Source of the DNA: Chryseobacterium sp. ERMR1:04
GTDB taxonomy: Bacteria; Bacteroidota; Bacteroidia; Flavobacteriales; Weeksellaceae
DNA length: 64,000 nucleotides
Reading direction: 5' to 3'
Assembly (NCBI RefSeq): GCF_001297705.1
Contig: NZ_LIRF01000003.1
Span: forward strand, 620,001 to 684,000
The notes beneath the pieces are model-generated. The model was not told the origin of the DNA, searched no databases, and saw only the letters and a program-made list of their open reading frames with translations. Below, piece after piece: positions 8,318-16,072 of the stretch (positions are counted from its first letter, which is position 1; every line of letters starts with the position of its first letter). The position numbers and the translations under genes are program-made.

Positions 8318-10906
8318 TTATTCTTCAGAATCAGAACTCCCTGCTTCCTCCGTTGTTGGGTTTTCATTTTCAACCTGAGGTGCCTGATCGTTTTCTTGGT
8401 TATCAGCTACAATTTCACTTCCTTCTTCTATTTCTTCAGAATCTTCTTCAACCTCTTTATCCATTGCAACTTTTGCGATGGCAGCGATCTCGTCATTCTT
8501 CTTAAGATTGATCATTTTAACCCCTTGCGTATTTCTACCCATCACTCTCATTTCATCCATATTCATACGGATAGCAACACCGGATTTATTGATAATCATC
8601 AATCCATCTTCATCTGTTACATTCTGAATGGCAATAAGATTTCCTGTTTTTTCGGTGATGTTTAGGGTAATAACTCCTTTTCCTCCTCTGTTGGTAATTC
8701 TATAGTCTTCTACCGCAGTTCTCTTACCATATCCTTTTTCAGATACTACAAGAACCGTTTCGTTTTCTACATCATTCACAACGATCATTCCGATAACCTC
8801 ATCATTTTCTTCCATCGTAATACCACGTACTCCGATAGATCCTCTTCCTACTTCTCTTACTTTCTCTTCCGGGAAACGGATACATTTACCATTTTTAGTA
8901 GCGATCATGATCTGGGAAGTCCCATTCGTTAACCATGCTCCTAATAATTGGTCATTATCTCTAATCTCAATAGCGTTGATACCATTTACTCTTGGTCTTG
9001 AATACGCCTCAAGAGAAGTTTTCTTAATAGTACCGTTTTTAGTAATCATCACTACACTCATTTGATTGATATAGTCTATATCTTTCAGGTCGTTGGTTCT
9101 GATATATGCTTTGATCTTATCATCAGGCTCAATATTGATCAGGTTTTGAACTGCTCTACCTTTAGATATTTTAGATCCTTCTGGGATTTCAAACACCCTT
9201 AGCCAGTAACATTTACCTTTTTCAGTAAAGAACAACATATACTGGTGATTGGTTGCAGAAACGATATACTCTAAGAAATCTGAATCTCTTGTTGTTGCCG
9301 CTTTATTTCCTACACCTCCTCTACTTTGAATTTTGTATTCTGAAAGCAACGTTCTCTTTACATATCCTGCATGAGAAATTGTAAGAACTACCGCTTCATT
9401 TGGAATAATATCTTCAATAGACATTTCTCCTCCAGAATAATCGATCTCCGTTCTTCTTTCGTCACCATATTTTTCTTTAACTTCAGCTAATTCATCCTTA
9501 ATAATCTGAAATCTTCTAGACTCATTCGCTAAGATATCTTCTAAGTCTTGAATTTCTTTCATGATGGTATCATACTCATCACGAATCTTATCCAATTCCA
9601 TACCCGTTAAACGAGCCAAACGAAGATCTAGAATTGCCTGAGCCTGAATATCAGAAAGTTCAAATTCCTGAATTAATCCTTCTTTTGCTCCTTGAGGATT
9701 GGTACTGTTACGGATAATAGCAATCGCTTTATCTAACGAAGCCTGAGATCCGATCACTTTCATGAACCCTTCTAAGATATGAGCTCTTTCTTTCGCTTTT
9801 TTAAGCTCGTATTGAGTTCTTCTTACAATGACAATATGTCTGTGCTCAACGAAGTGGTGAATGATATCTTTTAGGTTTAATTGTTCTGGTCTACCGTGTA
9901 CCAAAGCAATATTATTAACACTAAAAGAAGTCTGAAGTGAAGTATATTTATATAATAAGTTCAGAACTACATTAGGAATCGCATCATTTTTCAATTCATA
10001 AACAATACGAAGACCATTTCTGTCTGACTCATCTCTAATCTCGTAAATCCCAAGAATCTTGTCGTCTTTCACCAAATCAGCTGTTCTGGCAATCATCTCA
10101 GCTTTGTTTACCTGGTAAGGAATTTCTGTTACAATGATCGCATTTCTGTTTCCAATTTCTTCAAAACTAACTTTAGCTCTCAAAACAACTCTTCCTCTTC
10201 CTGTATGAAAAGCATCTCTTACACCATCATACCCATAGATAATCCCTCCTGTAGGGAAATCCGGAGCAATGATATGCTGCATTAATTCGTCAATAGTAAT
10301 ATCTCTATTGTCAATATAAGCACCAATAGCATTTACCGCTTCTGATAAGTTATGAGGAGCCATGTTTGTCGCCATCCCTACTGCAATACCTGATGTTCCG
10401 TTAACCAGAAGATTAGGGATTTTTGTAGGCATAACCGTAGGCTCAGTCATACTATCATCGAAGTTATTCTGGAAATCAACAGTCTCTTTATCTAAGTCTG
10501 AAAGAATATCATCAGAGATTTTTTTCAATCTTGCTTCCGTATAACGCATTGCTGCAGGCGGGTCACCATCCATTGATCCAAAGTTACCCTGACCATCAAC
10601 CTGAGGATAACGTAAACTCCATGGCTGAGCCATTCTTACCATTGCATCGTATACTGAAGAGTCTCCGTGCGGGTGATATTTACCTAAAACATCACCAACA
10701 ATTCTCGCAGATTTCAAATATTTTCTATTAGAAAAAACCCCTAATCCATACATACCATACAGCACTCTTCTATGAACGGGTTTCAAGCCATCTCTTACAT
10801 CAGGTAACGCTCTTGACACGATAACCGACATCGAATAATCGATATAAGATGACTTCATTTCATCAACAATGTTGATAGGAATCAGTCTTTCTCCTTCTTT
10901 TTGCAT
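8318..10906 (-). CDS. gyrA: DNA gyrase subunit A
   Basis: The 862-residue subunit breaks and rejoins DNA to introduce negative supercoils with GyrB. With the ATG at 10906 the numbering coincides with E. coli: catalytic Tyr122 in [10 protein letters not shown], and Ser83 and Asp87 in HGDSSVYD. Both quinolone-resistance hot spots are therefore wild type. A GyrA-box-like QSRGGVG occurs in the C-terminal beta-pinwheel. The acidic, Glu/Asp-rich tail of about 50 residues is low-complexity. A TTG at 10912 is less likely as start. Confidence 0.97.
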   Translation of the reverse strand: MQKEGERLIPINIVDEMKSSYIDYSMSVIVSRALPDVRDGLKPVHRRVLYGMYGLGVFSNRKYLKSARIVGDVLGKYHPHGDSSVYDAMVRMAQPWSLRYPQVDGQGNFGSMDGDPPAAMRYTEARLKKISDDILSDLDKETVDFQNNFDDSMTEPTVMPTKIPNLLVNGTSGIAVGMATNMAPHNLSEAVNAIGAYIDNRDITIDELMQHIIAPDFPTGGIIYGYDGVRDAFHTGRGRVVLRAKVSFEEIGNRNAIIVTEIPYQVNKAEMIARTADLVKDDKILGIYEIRDESDRNGLRIVYELKNDAIPNVVLNLLYKYTSLQTSFSVNNIALVHGRPEQLNLKDIIHHFVEHRHIVIVRRTQYELKKAKERAHILEGFMKVIGSQASLDKAIAIIRNSTNPQGAKEGLIQEFELSDIQAQAILDLRLARLTGMELDKIRDEYDTIMKEIQDLEDILANESRRFQIIKDELAEVKEKYGDERRTEIDYSGGEMSIEDIIPNEAVVLTISHAGYVKRTLLSEYKIQSRGGVGNKAATTRDSDFLEYIVSATNHQYMLFFTEKGKCYWLRVFEIPEGSKISKGRAVQNLINIEPDDKIKAYIRTNDLKDIDYINQMSVVMITKNGTIKKTSLEAYSRPRVNGINAIEIRDNDQLLGAWLTNGTSQIMIATKNGKCIRFPEEKVREVGRGSIGVRGITMEENDEVIGMIVVNDVENETVLVVSEKGYGKRTAVEDYRITNRGGKGVITLNITEKTGNLIAIQNVTDEDGLMIINKSGVAIRMNMDEMRVMGRNTQGVKMINLKKNDEIAAIAKVAMDKEVEEDSEEIEEGSEIVADNQENDQAPQVENENPTTEEAGSSDSEE

Positions 10907-11054
10907 AAACAAATTTTATTATAATGATATTCAGACCATTAGCTGTGAGCCTGAAAATTATCTATTTTGATTTTTTATTAACGTGCTAATTTACGAAAAA
11001 TTTGCCGATTTTTGCCCTAGAATTTATCAACAAAATCTTAAAAATTCATAAAAT

Positions 11055-11369
11055 ATGAGCGTATTAAGTATAACTTTCCACTGCACGAAAAATAATATTG
11101 AAGAATGGGAAAATTATATGGACGAAACATTGGTTTTAATGACAGAAAACCTAATGGATGTAACCAAATATATCCTTTCTGAGGTACATAGTGAGTATAT
11201 CGAAGATGGAAAAAATTATAACCTTCTTTTGATGTTTGATAATGATGATCTTCGAAATGATTTTATGGAGAGCGAACTTTTAAACATCACCGAAATCGTT
11301 GAAAATAAATTTGGAGAAGAAGTGATGATCTTCAATACTTTTCTAAATCCAAAGAAATCTAGATTTTAA
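11055..11369 (+). CDS. DUF4286 family protein
   Basis: The 104-residue soluble protein begins MSVLSITFHCTKNNIEEWENY and ends FLNPKKSRF. It fits DUF4286, a small family of Bacteroidota with a ferredoxin-like alpha/beta pattern and no known function. It is divergent from gyrA across a 148-bp gap and is followed by a bidirectional terminator. Confidence 0.78.
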   Translation: MSVLSITFHCTKNNIEEWENYMDETLVLMTENLMDVTKYILSEVHSEYIEDGKNYNLLLMFDNDDLRNDFMESELLNITEIVENKFGEEVMIFNTFLNPKKSRF

Positions 11370-11375
11370 ATTTAA

Positions 11376-11405
11376 AACGAACTAAAGCCCGCTCCCATTG
11401 ATGCG
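11376..11405. repeat. Decayed REP-like copy
   Basis: This 30-bp segment matches 7083-7112 over arm and tail (AAAGCCCG, then CATTGATGCG). Its left arm is mutated from GGGC to GAAC, so it no longer pairs well. Confidence 0.6.
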
Positions 11406-11455
11406 ATTATTGTATTTACATCATTTGTCTTTACAATTACATTTTACCATAAAGC

Positions 11456-11483
11456 AAAAGCACTGAAAATATTCAGTGCTTTT
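11456..11483. terminator. Bidirectional terminator
   Basis: A perfect 12-bp stem (11456-11467 with 11472-11483) has loop AATA. T-rich sequence follows on the plus strand. It separates the convergent DUF4286 and His-rich genes. Confidence 0.85.
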
Positions 11484-11489
11484 ATTTTT

Positions 11490-11786
11490 TTATAACCTTA
11501 CCACAATTACCGGTCTGCTAGAAACATGATGCCTTCTGTATTTTTTGTGATGAGAATACCTGTGAGGTCTTTCTTGTCCGTAATAATGGTTTGGTTTATA
11601 ATAATGTCTTTCAGGTCTGTGATGCCTGTATGCGACAGGTCTATAATGTGGTCTCGGCCCGTGATAATAATGTTTTGAAGGTCCATGCCCACGATGATGA
11701 CGGCCTTTTTGGAGAGGTGATGCTTGATAATAAGCAAAAGAAAAAATCAGTAAGAAAAACCCTACTACTTTAGTTAGCACTTTCAT
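11490..11786 (-). CDS. Small secreted His/Tyr/Arg-rich protein
   Basis: This 98-residue protein has a hydrophobic N-terminal segment (VVGFFLLIFSFAYYQAS), probably a signal peptide. The rest is extremely rich in His, Tyr, Arg and Pro, with repeats such as HYYHGPRPHYRP. No domain is recognised. The His density could bind metal ions, but that is a guess. The frame carries its own terminator and the composition is not random, so I accept it as a real gene. Confidence 0.6.
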   Translation of the reverse strand: MKVLTKVVGFFLLIFSFAYYQASPLQKGRHHRGHGPSKHYYHGPRPHYRPVAYRHHRPERHYYKPNHYYGQERPHRYSHHKKYRRHHVSSRPVIVVRL

Positions 11787-11905
11787 AAATCAACTATTTT
11801 CAAATTACATTACGAAAACTTGCAAGACTAATGCCAATATTACTTTATTATTGAGTTATGAAGAATTTTTAAGAAACTTTATAATTCCATCAACTTAAAT
11901 CTAAT

Positions 11906-12400
11906 CTAAGAAATTATTTCGCTTCTTCTTTCATACGAGATAAGATCTTTCCATTCTCCGTTTAATTTTGCGATTTTTTTATGGAGGCCAACGTTTTTGA
12001 AACCGTTTTTTTGATGAAATCTGATGGAGGCTTCATTTTCGGGGAAGATATTGGCTTGTAAAGTCCAGAATCCGTGGCTTTCGCTATCCAAAATCATCTT
12101 TTTAAGTAAAACCGACCCTAAACCTAGTCCTTGGTATTTATTATCCAAATAAATACTCACATCTGCAACGCCTTTAAAACACTCTCTTTTACTTACATGT
12201 TTTAGTGCGCACCAGCCTACCACTTCATTACTCTCGTTTTCAAGCACCCATCTGCAATCGTTAAAAAACTCTGTATTCCAGACTTCTCTGTTCGGAACTT
12301 CTGTTTCAAAAGTAGCCATTCCTCCATCTATTCCCTGTTTGTAGATCTCCAACACTTTGGGTTCGTCATCGGGAAGCATTTCTCTTATTTCGTAATTCAT
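11906..12400 (-). CDS. GNAT acetyltransferase, phosphinothricin acetyltransferase-like
   Basis: The 164-residue GNAT-fold enzyme has the acetyl-CoA pyrophosphate-binding motif YQGLGLG near residues 89-95. The C-terminal segments NEASIRFHQKNGF and GEWKDLISYE are typical of the Pat/Bar subgroup, which acetylates amino groups of small molecules such as phosphinothricin or methionine sulfoximine. The actual substrate is unknown. It starts 5 nt after the DUF421 gene stop, so the two form an operon. Confidence 0.83.
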   Translation of the reverse strand: MNYEIREMLPDDEPKVLEIYKQGIDGGMATFETEVPNREVWNTEFFNDCRWVLENESNEVVGWCALKHVSKRECFKGVADVSIYLDNKYQGLGLGSVLLKKMILDSESHGFWTLQANIFPENEASIRFHQKNGFKNVGLHKKIAKLNGEWKDLISYERRSEIIS

Positions 12401-12405
12401 TGTAT

Positions 12406-12918
12406 TTAATGATATTTTCTTTTGTTTTTTCTTTTTATTCTTGAATAATGGGTCTGCTTATCTTTTTCATCTTCCGAGATTACGCTGATGTTTCCGTCAA
12501 CTTCCAAAATAGATAATTTTACATTTTTAATTCCGTCAACGCCATGTTCACGAATAGCTTCTTCCAGTTCATCAATATTTATTTTAACATCATCTAAAGC
12601 TTTTTCATCAACTTTACCATCCTTTATCAGAATTACAGGATCTGCTTCCATAAAAGTTTTAAAAGATTGATTTGAAAACATTAATCTTTTTACAATAAAA
12701 TTGGCTGCAAAAAGAACCAAAGCCGCAATTAATCCTCCCTGCAAAGAAGTATCCTGCCCCACCATTGCATTCTGAACCGCATTGGAAATCAGCAATAACA
12801 AAACCACATCTCCTGCATTAAGCTGAGAAAGCTGGTTTTTGCCAAACAACCGAATGGCTACCATCATAAAAAGGTAAACACAAAGCGAGCGGACAACTAC
12901 ATCTAGAATGGGATTCAC
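12406..12918 (-). CDS. DUF421 (YetF-like) membrane protein
   Basis: The 170-residue protein begins at a GTG (MNPILDVVVRSL). It has three hydrophobic helices in the first 85 residues, including the family-typical FGKNQLSQLNAGDVVLLLLI stretch. The soluble C-terminal domain contains DGKVDEKAL and ends in a basic tail. It is the YetF/YdfS family; some members affect sporulation or stress in Firmicutes, but the function here is unknown. It is the first gene of a pair with the GNAT enzyme. Confidence 0.82.
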   Translation of the reverse strand: MNPILDVVVRSLCVYLFMMVAIRLFGKNQLSQLNAGDVVLLLLISNAVQNAMVGQDTSLQGGLIAALVLFAANFIVKRLMFSNQSFKTFMEADPVILIKDGKVDEKALDDVKINIDELEEAIREHGVDGIKNVKLSILEVDGNISVISEDEKDKQTHYSRIKRKNKRKYH

Positions 12919-12937
12919 AAGAATTTATTTATACTAT

Positions 12938-12945
12938 CAAATGTA
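12938..12945 (-). promoter_or_regulatory. -7 box of the DUF421-GNAT operon
   Basis: The minus strand reads TACATTTG, a perfect TAnnTTTG, 19 nt upstream of the GTG start. Confidence 0.6.
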
Positions 12946-13272
12946 TTGATTTTTATGTTTTCCTTTTAGAATAATTTCAAATTCAAACAAATCCTTTTGC
13001 TTTTAAATATAAACATTACATTTACTGCCAATCAGAGTGTCAATAATTGATGTGTGAAAATTTTAAACCATCAAGGATAATTTTAGTTGTTAAGGCGATT
13101 AAGAAAAATCTGCAGATTTCCTTAAATATGCCATCTTAAAACGAAGCTCAACCCTAATATTCTAAAAACCTTACGTAATGTTAAAAATCAAGGATGAATA
13201 TAACCGACAAATACCCTGATTATTGGCATATATTTTGAAAAGTTTCCTTTTGAAAAATTAAAAACACAAATT
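12946..13272. other. Divergent intergenic region, no gene seen
   Basis: This AT-rich spacer lies between the divergent DUF421 and lipoprotein genes. I see only a short palindrome (AATCTGCAGATT) near 13113-13124 and a near-promoter TATATTTTG before the lipoprotein gene. Confidence 0.55.
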
Positions 13273-13842
13273 ATGAAGCAATTATTTCTTGGTTTAAGTA
13301 TTTTCCTCGTTTGTATCAATTGTAAGAGAAATGAGGAACATCCAAAAATACCAAGAGCTGATGTTGAAATCACTCAAAAAATAAATACATTATACAAGAC
13401 GTATGGAAAGTCCAGTGACGCCATTTATAATCAGTCAATTCCAAAATTTTTATTCTCCCATGAATTGGAAGAAACTTTTCAGGAAGCAATAGACTCCTCA
13501 AAAGCAGATATTGAAAAAGTAAAAAATAGCGATCATCCTACAGATAAACCTTTATTAATGGAAGGATCGGTTTTTACAAGTTTATACGAAGGTTACACAA
13601 GCTACACTATAAAATCAATTGATGTAAAGGAAAGTACCCAGCCCTTAGGTGCTGCCGCTGATGTTATCATTGATTTTGAAAACTCACAGGTTTCTCCAAA
13701 AATTACCTGGACCGATAAAATACATCTCGTTAATCCTTATCACGCCGGATGGAGAATTGATAATATTACATTTTCTGAGAACCTAACCGGAGAAAATAAT
13801 TTAAAATCAAGTTTACAGAATTTTATCTCTGGTGCTAAATAG
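13273..13842 (+). CDS. Putative lipoprotein of unknown function
   Basis: The 189-residue protein has a short hydrophobic leader ending in Cys (LSIFLVCINC), consistent with a lipoprotein signal, although the -3 to -1 residues are not canonical. The mature part is charged. Its alternating hydrophobic pattern near the end (DKIHLVNPYHAGWRIDNITF) suggests a small alpha+beta domain like DUF3828 or a secreted immunity-type fold; I cannot assign it firmly. A strong terminator follows. Confidence 0.65.
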   Translation: MKQLFLGLSIFLVCINCKRNEEHPKIPRADVEITQKINTLYKTYGKSSDAIYNQSIPKFLFSHELEETFQEAIDSSKADIEKVKNSDHPTDKPLLMEGSVFTSLYEGYTSYTIKSIDVKESTQPLGAAADVIIDFENSQVSPKITWTDKIHLVNPYHAGWRIDNITFSENLTGENNLKSSLQNFISGAK

Positions 13843-13865
13843 TGAAATCCATTTTACGATAATAA

Positions 13866-13899
13866 AAAAGCTGCTTGGGTTAAGCAGCTTTTGTTTTTT
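13866..13899 (+). terminator. Terminator after lipoprotein gene
   Basis: A perfect 11-bp stem (13866-13876 with 13882-13892) is followed by T6. The T tail overlaps the stop codon of the convergent GG-leader peptide gene. Confidence 0.85.
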
Positions 13900-14032
13900 A
13901 AGGGCATTGAGCGATGGGAACTTCGCTGCATACCGTCTGATTTAATCTTTCACAATAGACACAGTACTTTTTCGGCTGTCCGCCATATATTGCTTTTAGT
14001 TCTTCTTTGTTGAGTTTCTTTAGATTTTTCAT
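13898..14032 (-). CDS. Bacteriocin-like peptide with double-glycine leader
   Basis: The ATG at 14032 opens a 44-residue peptide. The first 18 residues (MKNLKKLNKEELKAIYGG) match the GG-leader pattern of peptides cleaved and exported by PCAT-type ABC transporters. The short mature part has four Cys: Y-C-V-Y-C, then V-C and Q-C-P at the end. Chryseobacterium genomes carry many such 'bacteriocin-like' peptides whose activity is unproven. No transporter, modification enzyme or immunity gene is adjacent. A weak -7-like TACCTTTA lies upstream. Confidence 0.75.
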   Translation of the reverse strand: MKNLKKLNKEELKAIYGGQPKKYCVYCERLNQTVCSEVPIAQCP

Positions 14033-14287
14033 ATTGTTTTAATTTATTTGGTTAAAGGTAGAACGGAATTTAGCCTTGCTTATTACTGTTTTATGTTTAA
14101 AAATTTTCATCTTTTGTTTTTTCTTAATACAAAAGAAATTATTACACGTAAGCATCTTCTAATCAAAAGCTCACGAAACAGAAAATCAAAGATTTTCAAA
14201 ACTTAAGTGTACTTTTATGAAGTAAAATAATGAACTTTAAAATACTTAAGTGTAAAAGCTTTTGTACCATTTGTGGCAATAAAAACA
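14033..14287. other. Intergenic region upstream of the GG-leader peptide
   Basis: No gene is seen. The 11-mer ACTTAAGTGTA occurs twice (14200-14210 and 14243-14253), each holding the palindrome ACTTAAGT, a possible regulatory site. Confidence 0.4.
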
Positions 14288-14314
14288 AAACCACACAAAT
14301 TGATTGTGCGGTTT
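14288..14314 (-). terminator. Terminator after TonB-like gene
   Basis: An 11-bp stem with one mismatch (14288-14298 with 14304-14314) is followed on the minus strand by a T-rich run. Confidence 0.7.
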
Positions 14315-14337
14315 ATATATAAAAGGTTGGATGAATA

Positions 14338-14742
14338 TTATTTATTGTTGATTTCCACGGTTACAGGCATTACATACGTATAGGCCACCATATTTTCATT
14401 TAATTTTTTGCGATCTACTTTATAGTCGAGTTCGCTTAATACGGTTTCGATTTCCTTACTTACACTTTTGCATTCTCCGTTAGAATGAACATTTACTATT
14501 TTTCCGTTTTTGGCAATATCAAATTTAACGACTGAATTTACCACGCCTTGTTTATAATCAACGTTGGTAAGATCGAAGTTCTCCATCAGTCGACTTCTTA
14601 TATCATTAAAAGTATCACTTTTGGTTAATTGAATTTCCTGAATCGTATTATTTGAAGTAGTCTGAGCTTTAACCGAATTCATAACAGCAACAAACCCAAA
14701 AATAAAAACTGCAGCAACAAATGTTTGAATTTTATTTTTCAT
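14338..14742 (-). CDS. Small secreted protein resembling a TonB C-terminal domain
   Basis: The 134-residue protein has a signal peptide (about residues 1-26, ending VKAQ). The segment VVKFDIAKNGKIVNVHSNGE, a later SKEIETVLSEL helix and VAYTYVMPVTVEI follow the beta-alpha-beta pattern of the TonB C-terminal fold. Stand-alone secreted proteins of this kind are frequent in Bacteroidota and lack the TonB transmembrane anchor, so energy transduction is not implied. A clear -7 box and a GTTAAC repeat array lie upstream. Confidence 0.65.
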   Translation of the reverse strand: MKNKIQTFVAAVFIFGFVAVMNSVKAQTTSNNTIQEIQLTKSDTFNDIRSRLMENFDLTNVDYKQGVVNSVVKFDIAKNGKIVNVHSNGECKSVSKEIETVLSELDYKVDRKKLNENMVAYTYVMPVTVEINNK

Positions 14743-14790
14743 AACTCTTTGGTTTTAAATATTATAATTGAATTATTTTGTATCTCTTAC

Positions 14791-14798
14791 CAAAGATA
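14791..14798 (-). promoter_or_regulatory. -7 box of the TonB-like gene
   Basis: The minus strand reads TATCTTTG, a perfect TAnnTTTG, about 48 nt before the ATG. Confidence 0.65.
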
Positions 14799-14829
14799 TT
14801 AAAAATAGTTTACATTAAATTCACATATC

Positions 14830-14860
14830 GTTAACATTGGGTTAACATTGGGTTAACATT
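14830..14860. repeat. Tandem 11-bp repeats containing GTTAAC
   Basis: Units of GTTAACATTGG start at 14830, 14841 and 14852 (the last is truncated). A fourth GTTAAC lies near 14888. Each unit is one helical turn, and they sit 32-62 bp upstream of the -7 box of the TonB-like gene, as an activator array would. Confidence 0.7.
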
Positions 14861-14927
14861 AAAATTCAAATGATTGAATTTCAAATAGTTAACATTTAAA
14901 AAATAATTGAAAATTTAATATTGGGAG

Positions 14928-15854
14928 TTAAAAGGTTTTCTTAAGCTCTTCAATGATATCATGTTTAAATTTTGAGAATGGTCTTTTATGATAATCATCT
15001 TCTTTAATTTCTATACCAAAAATCATTCTATAAACTTCTTCTTTTGATATTGAAAGTTCTTTAAATGTTTCATTCAATAAAATATTTAAATAATTTTTAG
15101 AATACTTATATCTTAAATCTAATAAATTTCGAAGTTCTTTATCCGAATAAGCATTATAGATTTCTTTTAAACATAAATCCTTAAATGTATTTTCAATTCT
15201 AATTTTAGATTTTGCATTTTCTGTTATAATATTAAGCTTAACATTATTTTCAATAAAATTTTTTTTTCTAAAACTAAAAGAAAAATTTTTATCATCTGCA
15301 TTCATGAGATATGGGTGTAGATGAGTATCCAACTGAAAATGTCCGTCAAGTTTTTTACTATTACAATATGAACAAACAGGTATTAAATTGTAAAAACTTA
15401 ATGCTAAGAGAGGGTACTTACTCTGACTAAAAAAATGATCATAGTCTGCTCTTAGAACCTTATTTTGAGTATCCCCAATTGTTTTCACATAGTTTCTGTT
15501 GCAATACACACAGGTATGTTGATCTAATAATTTTGCTAAAAAATATTCATTTCCTACAATTTGGCTATACTTAAAGACATCTTTAATTTCTAAAATTTTT
15601 GAATGATATTTAATATCTTTCATTCTGCCTTTTTCTTTCTTTTTTAAATAAATTAAAAACTCATCAAAATCAAAGTCTGGGATTATCTGTGGCATCAGAT
15701 GACTACTGAGTTTTATTAAATCTTTTGGTTTTGATAAAATAAGATTCTTAACATCTTCTTTTATCAAGCCTAAAGAATCAATTTTTTTAATTTTATGCTT
15801 TATTGAATTATAATAGTTTAAAGCATTTATGTCTGAAGATTTTAAATTAAGCAT
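14928..15854 (-). CDS. HNH endonuclease, PtuB-like partner of the adjacent ATPase
   Basis: The 308-residue protein has an HNH/treble-clef nuclease core. C115 and C118 (CVYCNR) pair with C161 and C164 (CSYCNSKK) as zinc ligands. The ADYDHFFSQ motif supplies the catalytic Asp-His (139-140), and N156 fits the central Asn. The N- and C-terminal parts are helical and unassigned. It starts one base after the out-of-frame end of the upstream ATPase gene, a translationally coupled layout. ATPase plus HNH pairs define Septu (PtuA/PtuB) anti-phage systems, and that assignment is inferred. AT content is visibly above the neighbours', suggesting transfer. Confidence 0.8.
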   Translation of the reverse strand: MLNLKSSDINALNYYNSIKHKIKKIDSLGLIKEDVKNLILSKPKDLIKLSSHLMPQIIPDFDFDEFLIYLKKKEKGRMKDIKYHSKILEIKDVFKYSQIVGNEYFLAKLLDQHTCVYCNRNYVKTIGDTQNKVLRADYDHFFSQSKYPLLALSFYNLIPVCSYCNSKKLDGHFQLDTHLHPYLMNADDKNFSFSFRKKNFIENNVKLNIITENAKSKIRIENTFKDLCLKEIYNAYSDKELRNLLDLRYKYSKNYLNILLNETFKELSISKEEVYRMIFGIEIKEDDYHKRPFSKFKHDIIEELKKTF

Positions 15855-15855
15855 T

Positions 15856-16072
15856 TTAAACTGTTTTATTATTTAATATGTTTAGCTCTTTTTGCATTCT
15901 TTCAATCTCTTTTTCTAAAATTTCTTTTCTTGGAAATTCTAAAGTTGCTTCTAAATACATTTCGTTTAACTTTTGCTTTAAGAATGGTTCGTCAATAGCT
16001 TGAATTAATTTATAATATTTTTTAAAATTTTTATGTTCCTCATCAGTTTCCTCTTTAAGCTTATTTTTAATC
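15856..16072 (-). pseudogene. Out-of-frame C-terminal extension of the ATPase gene
   Basis: After the A17 tract, the frame beginning KIKNKLKEETDEEHKN stays open for 72 codons and ends with TAA at 15856-15858, one base before the HNH ATG. It is amphipathic and charged and looks coding. It is joined to the ATPase only if the tract has 15 or 18 A instead of 17. The full protein would then be about 694 residues with an 18-base tract. Confidence 0.75.

Noticed and set aside
11507..11737. Alternative frame within the His-rich gene
   Set aside because: It overlaps the signal-peptide-bearing frame and has no start context of its own.
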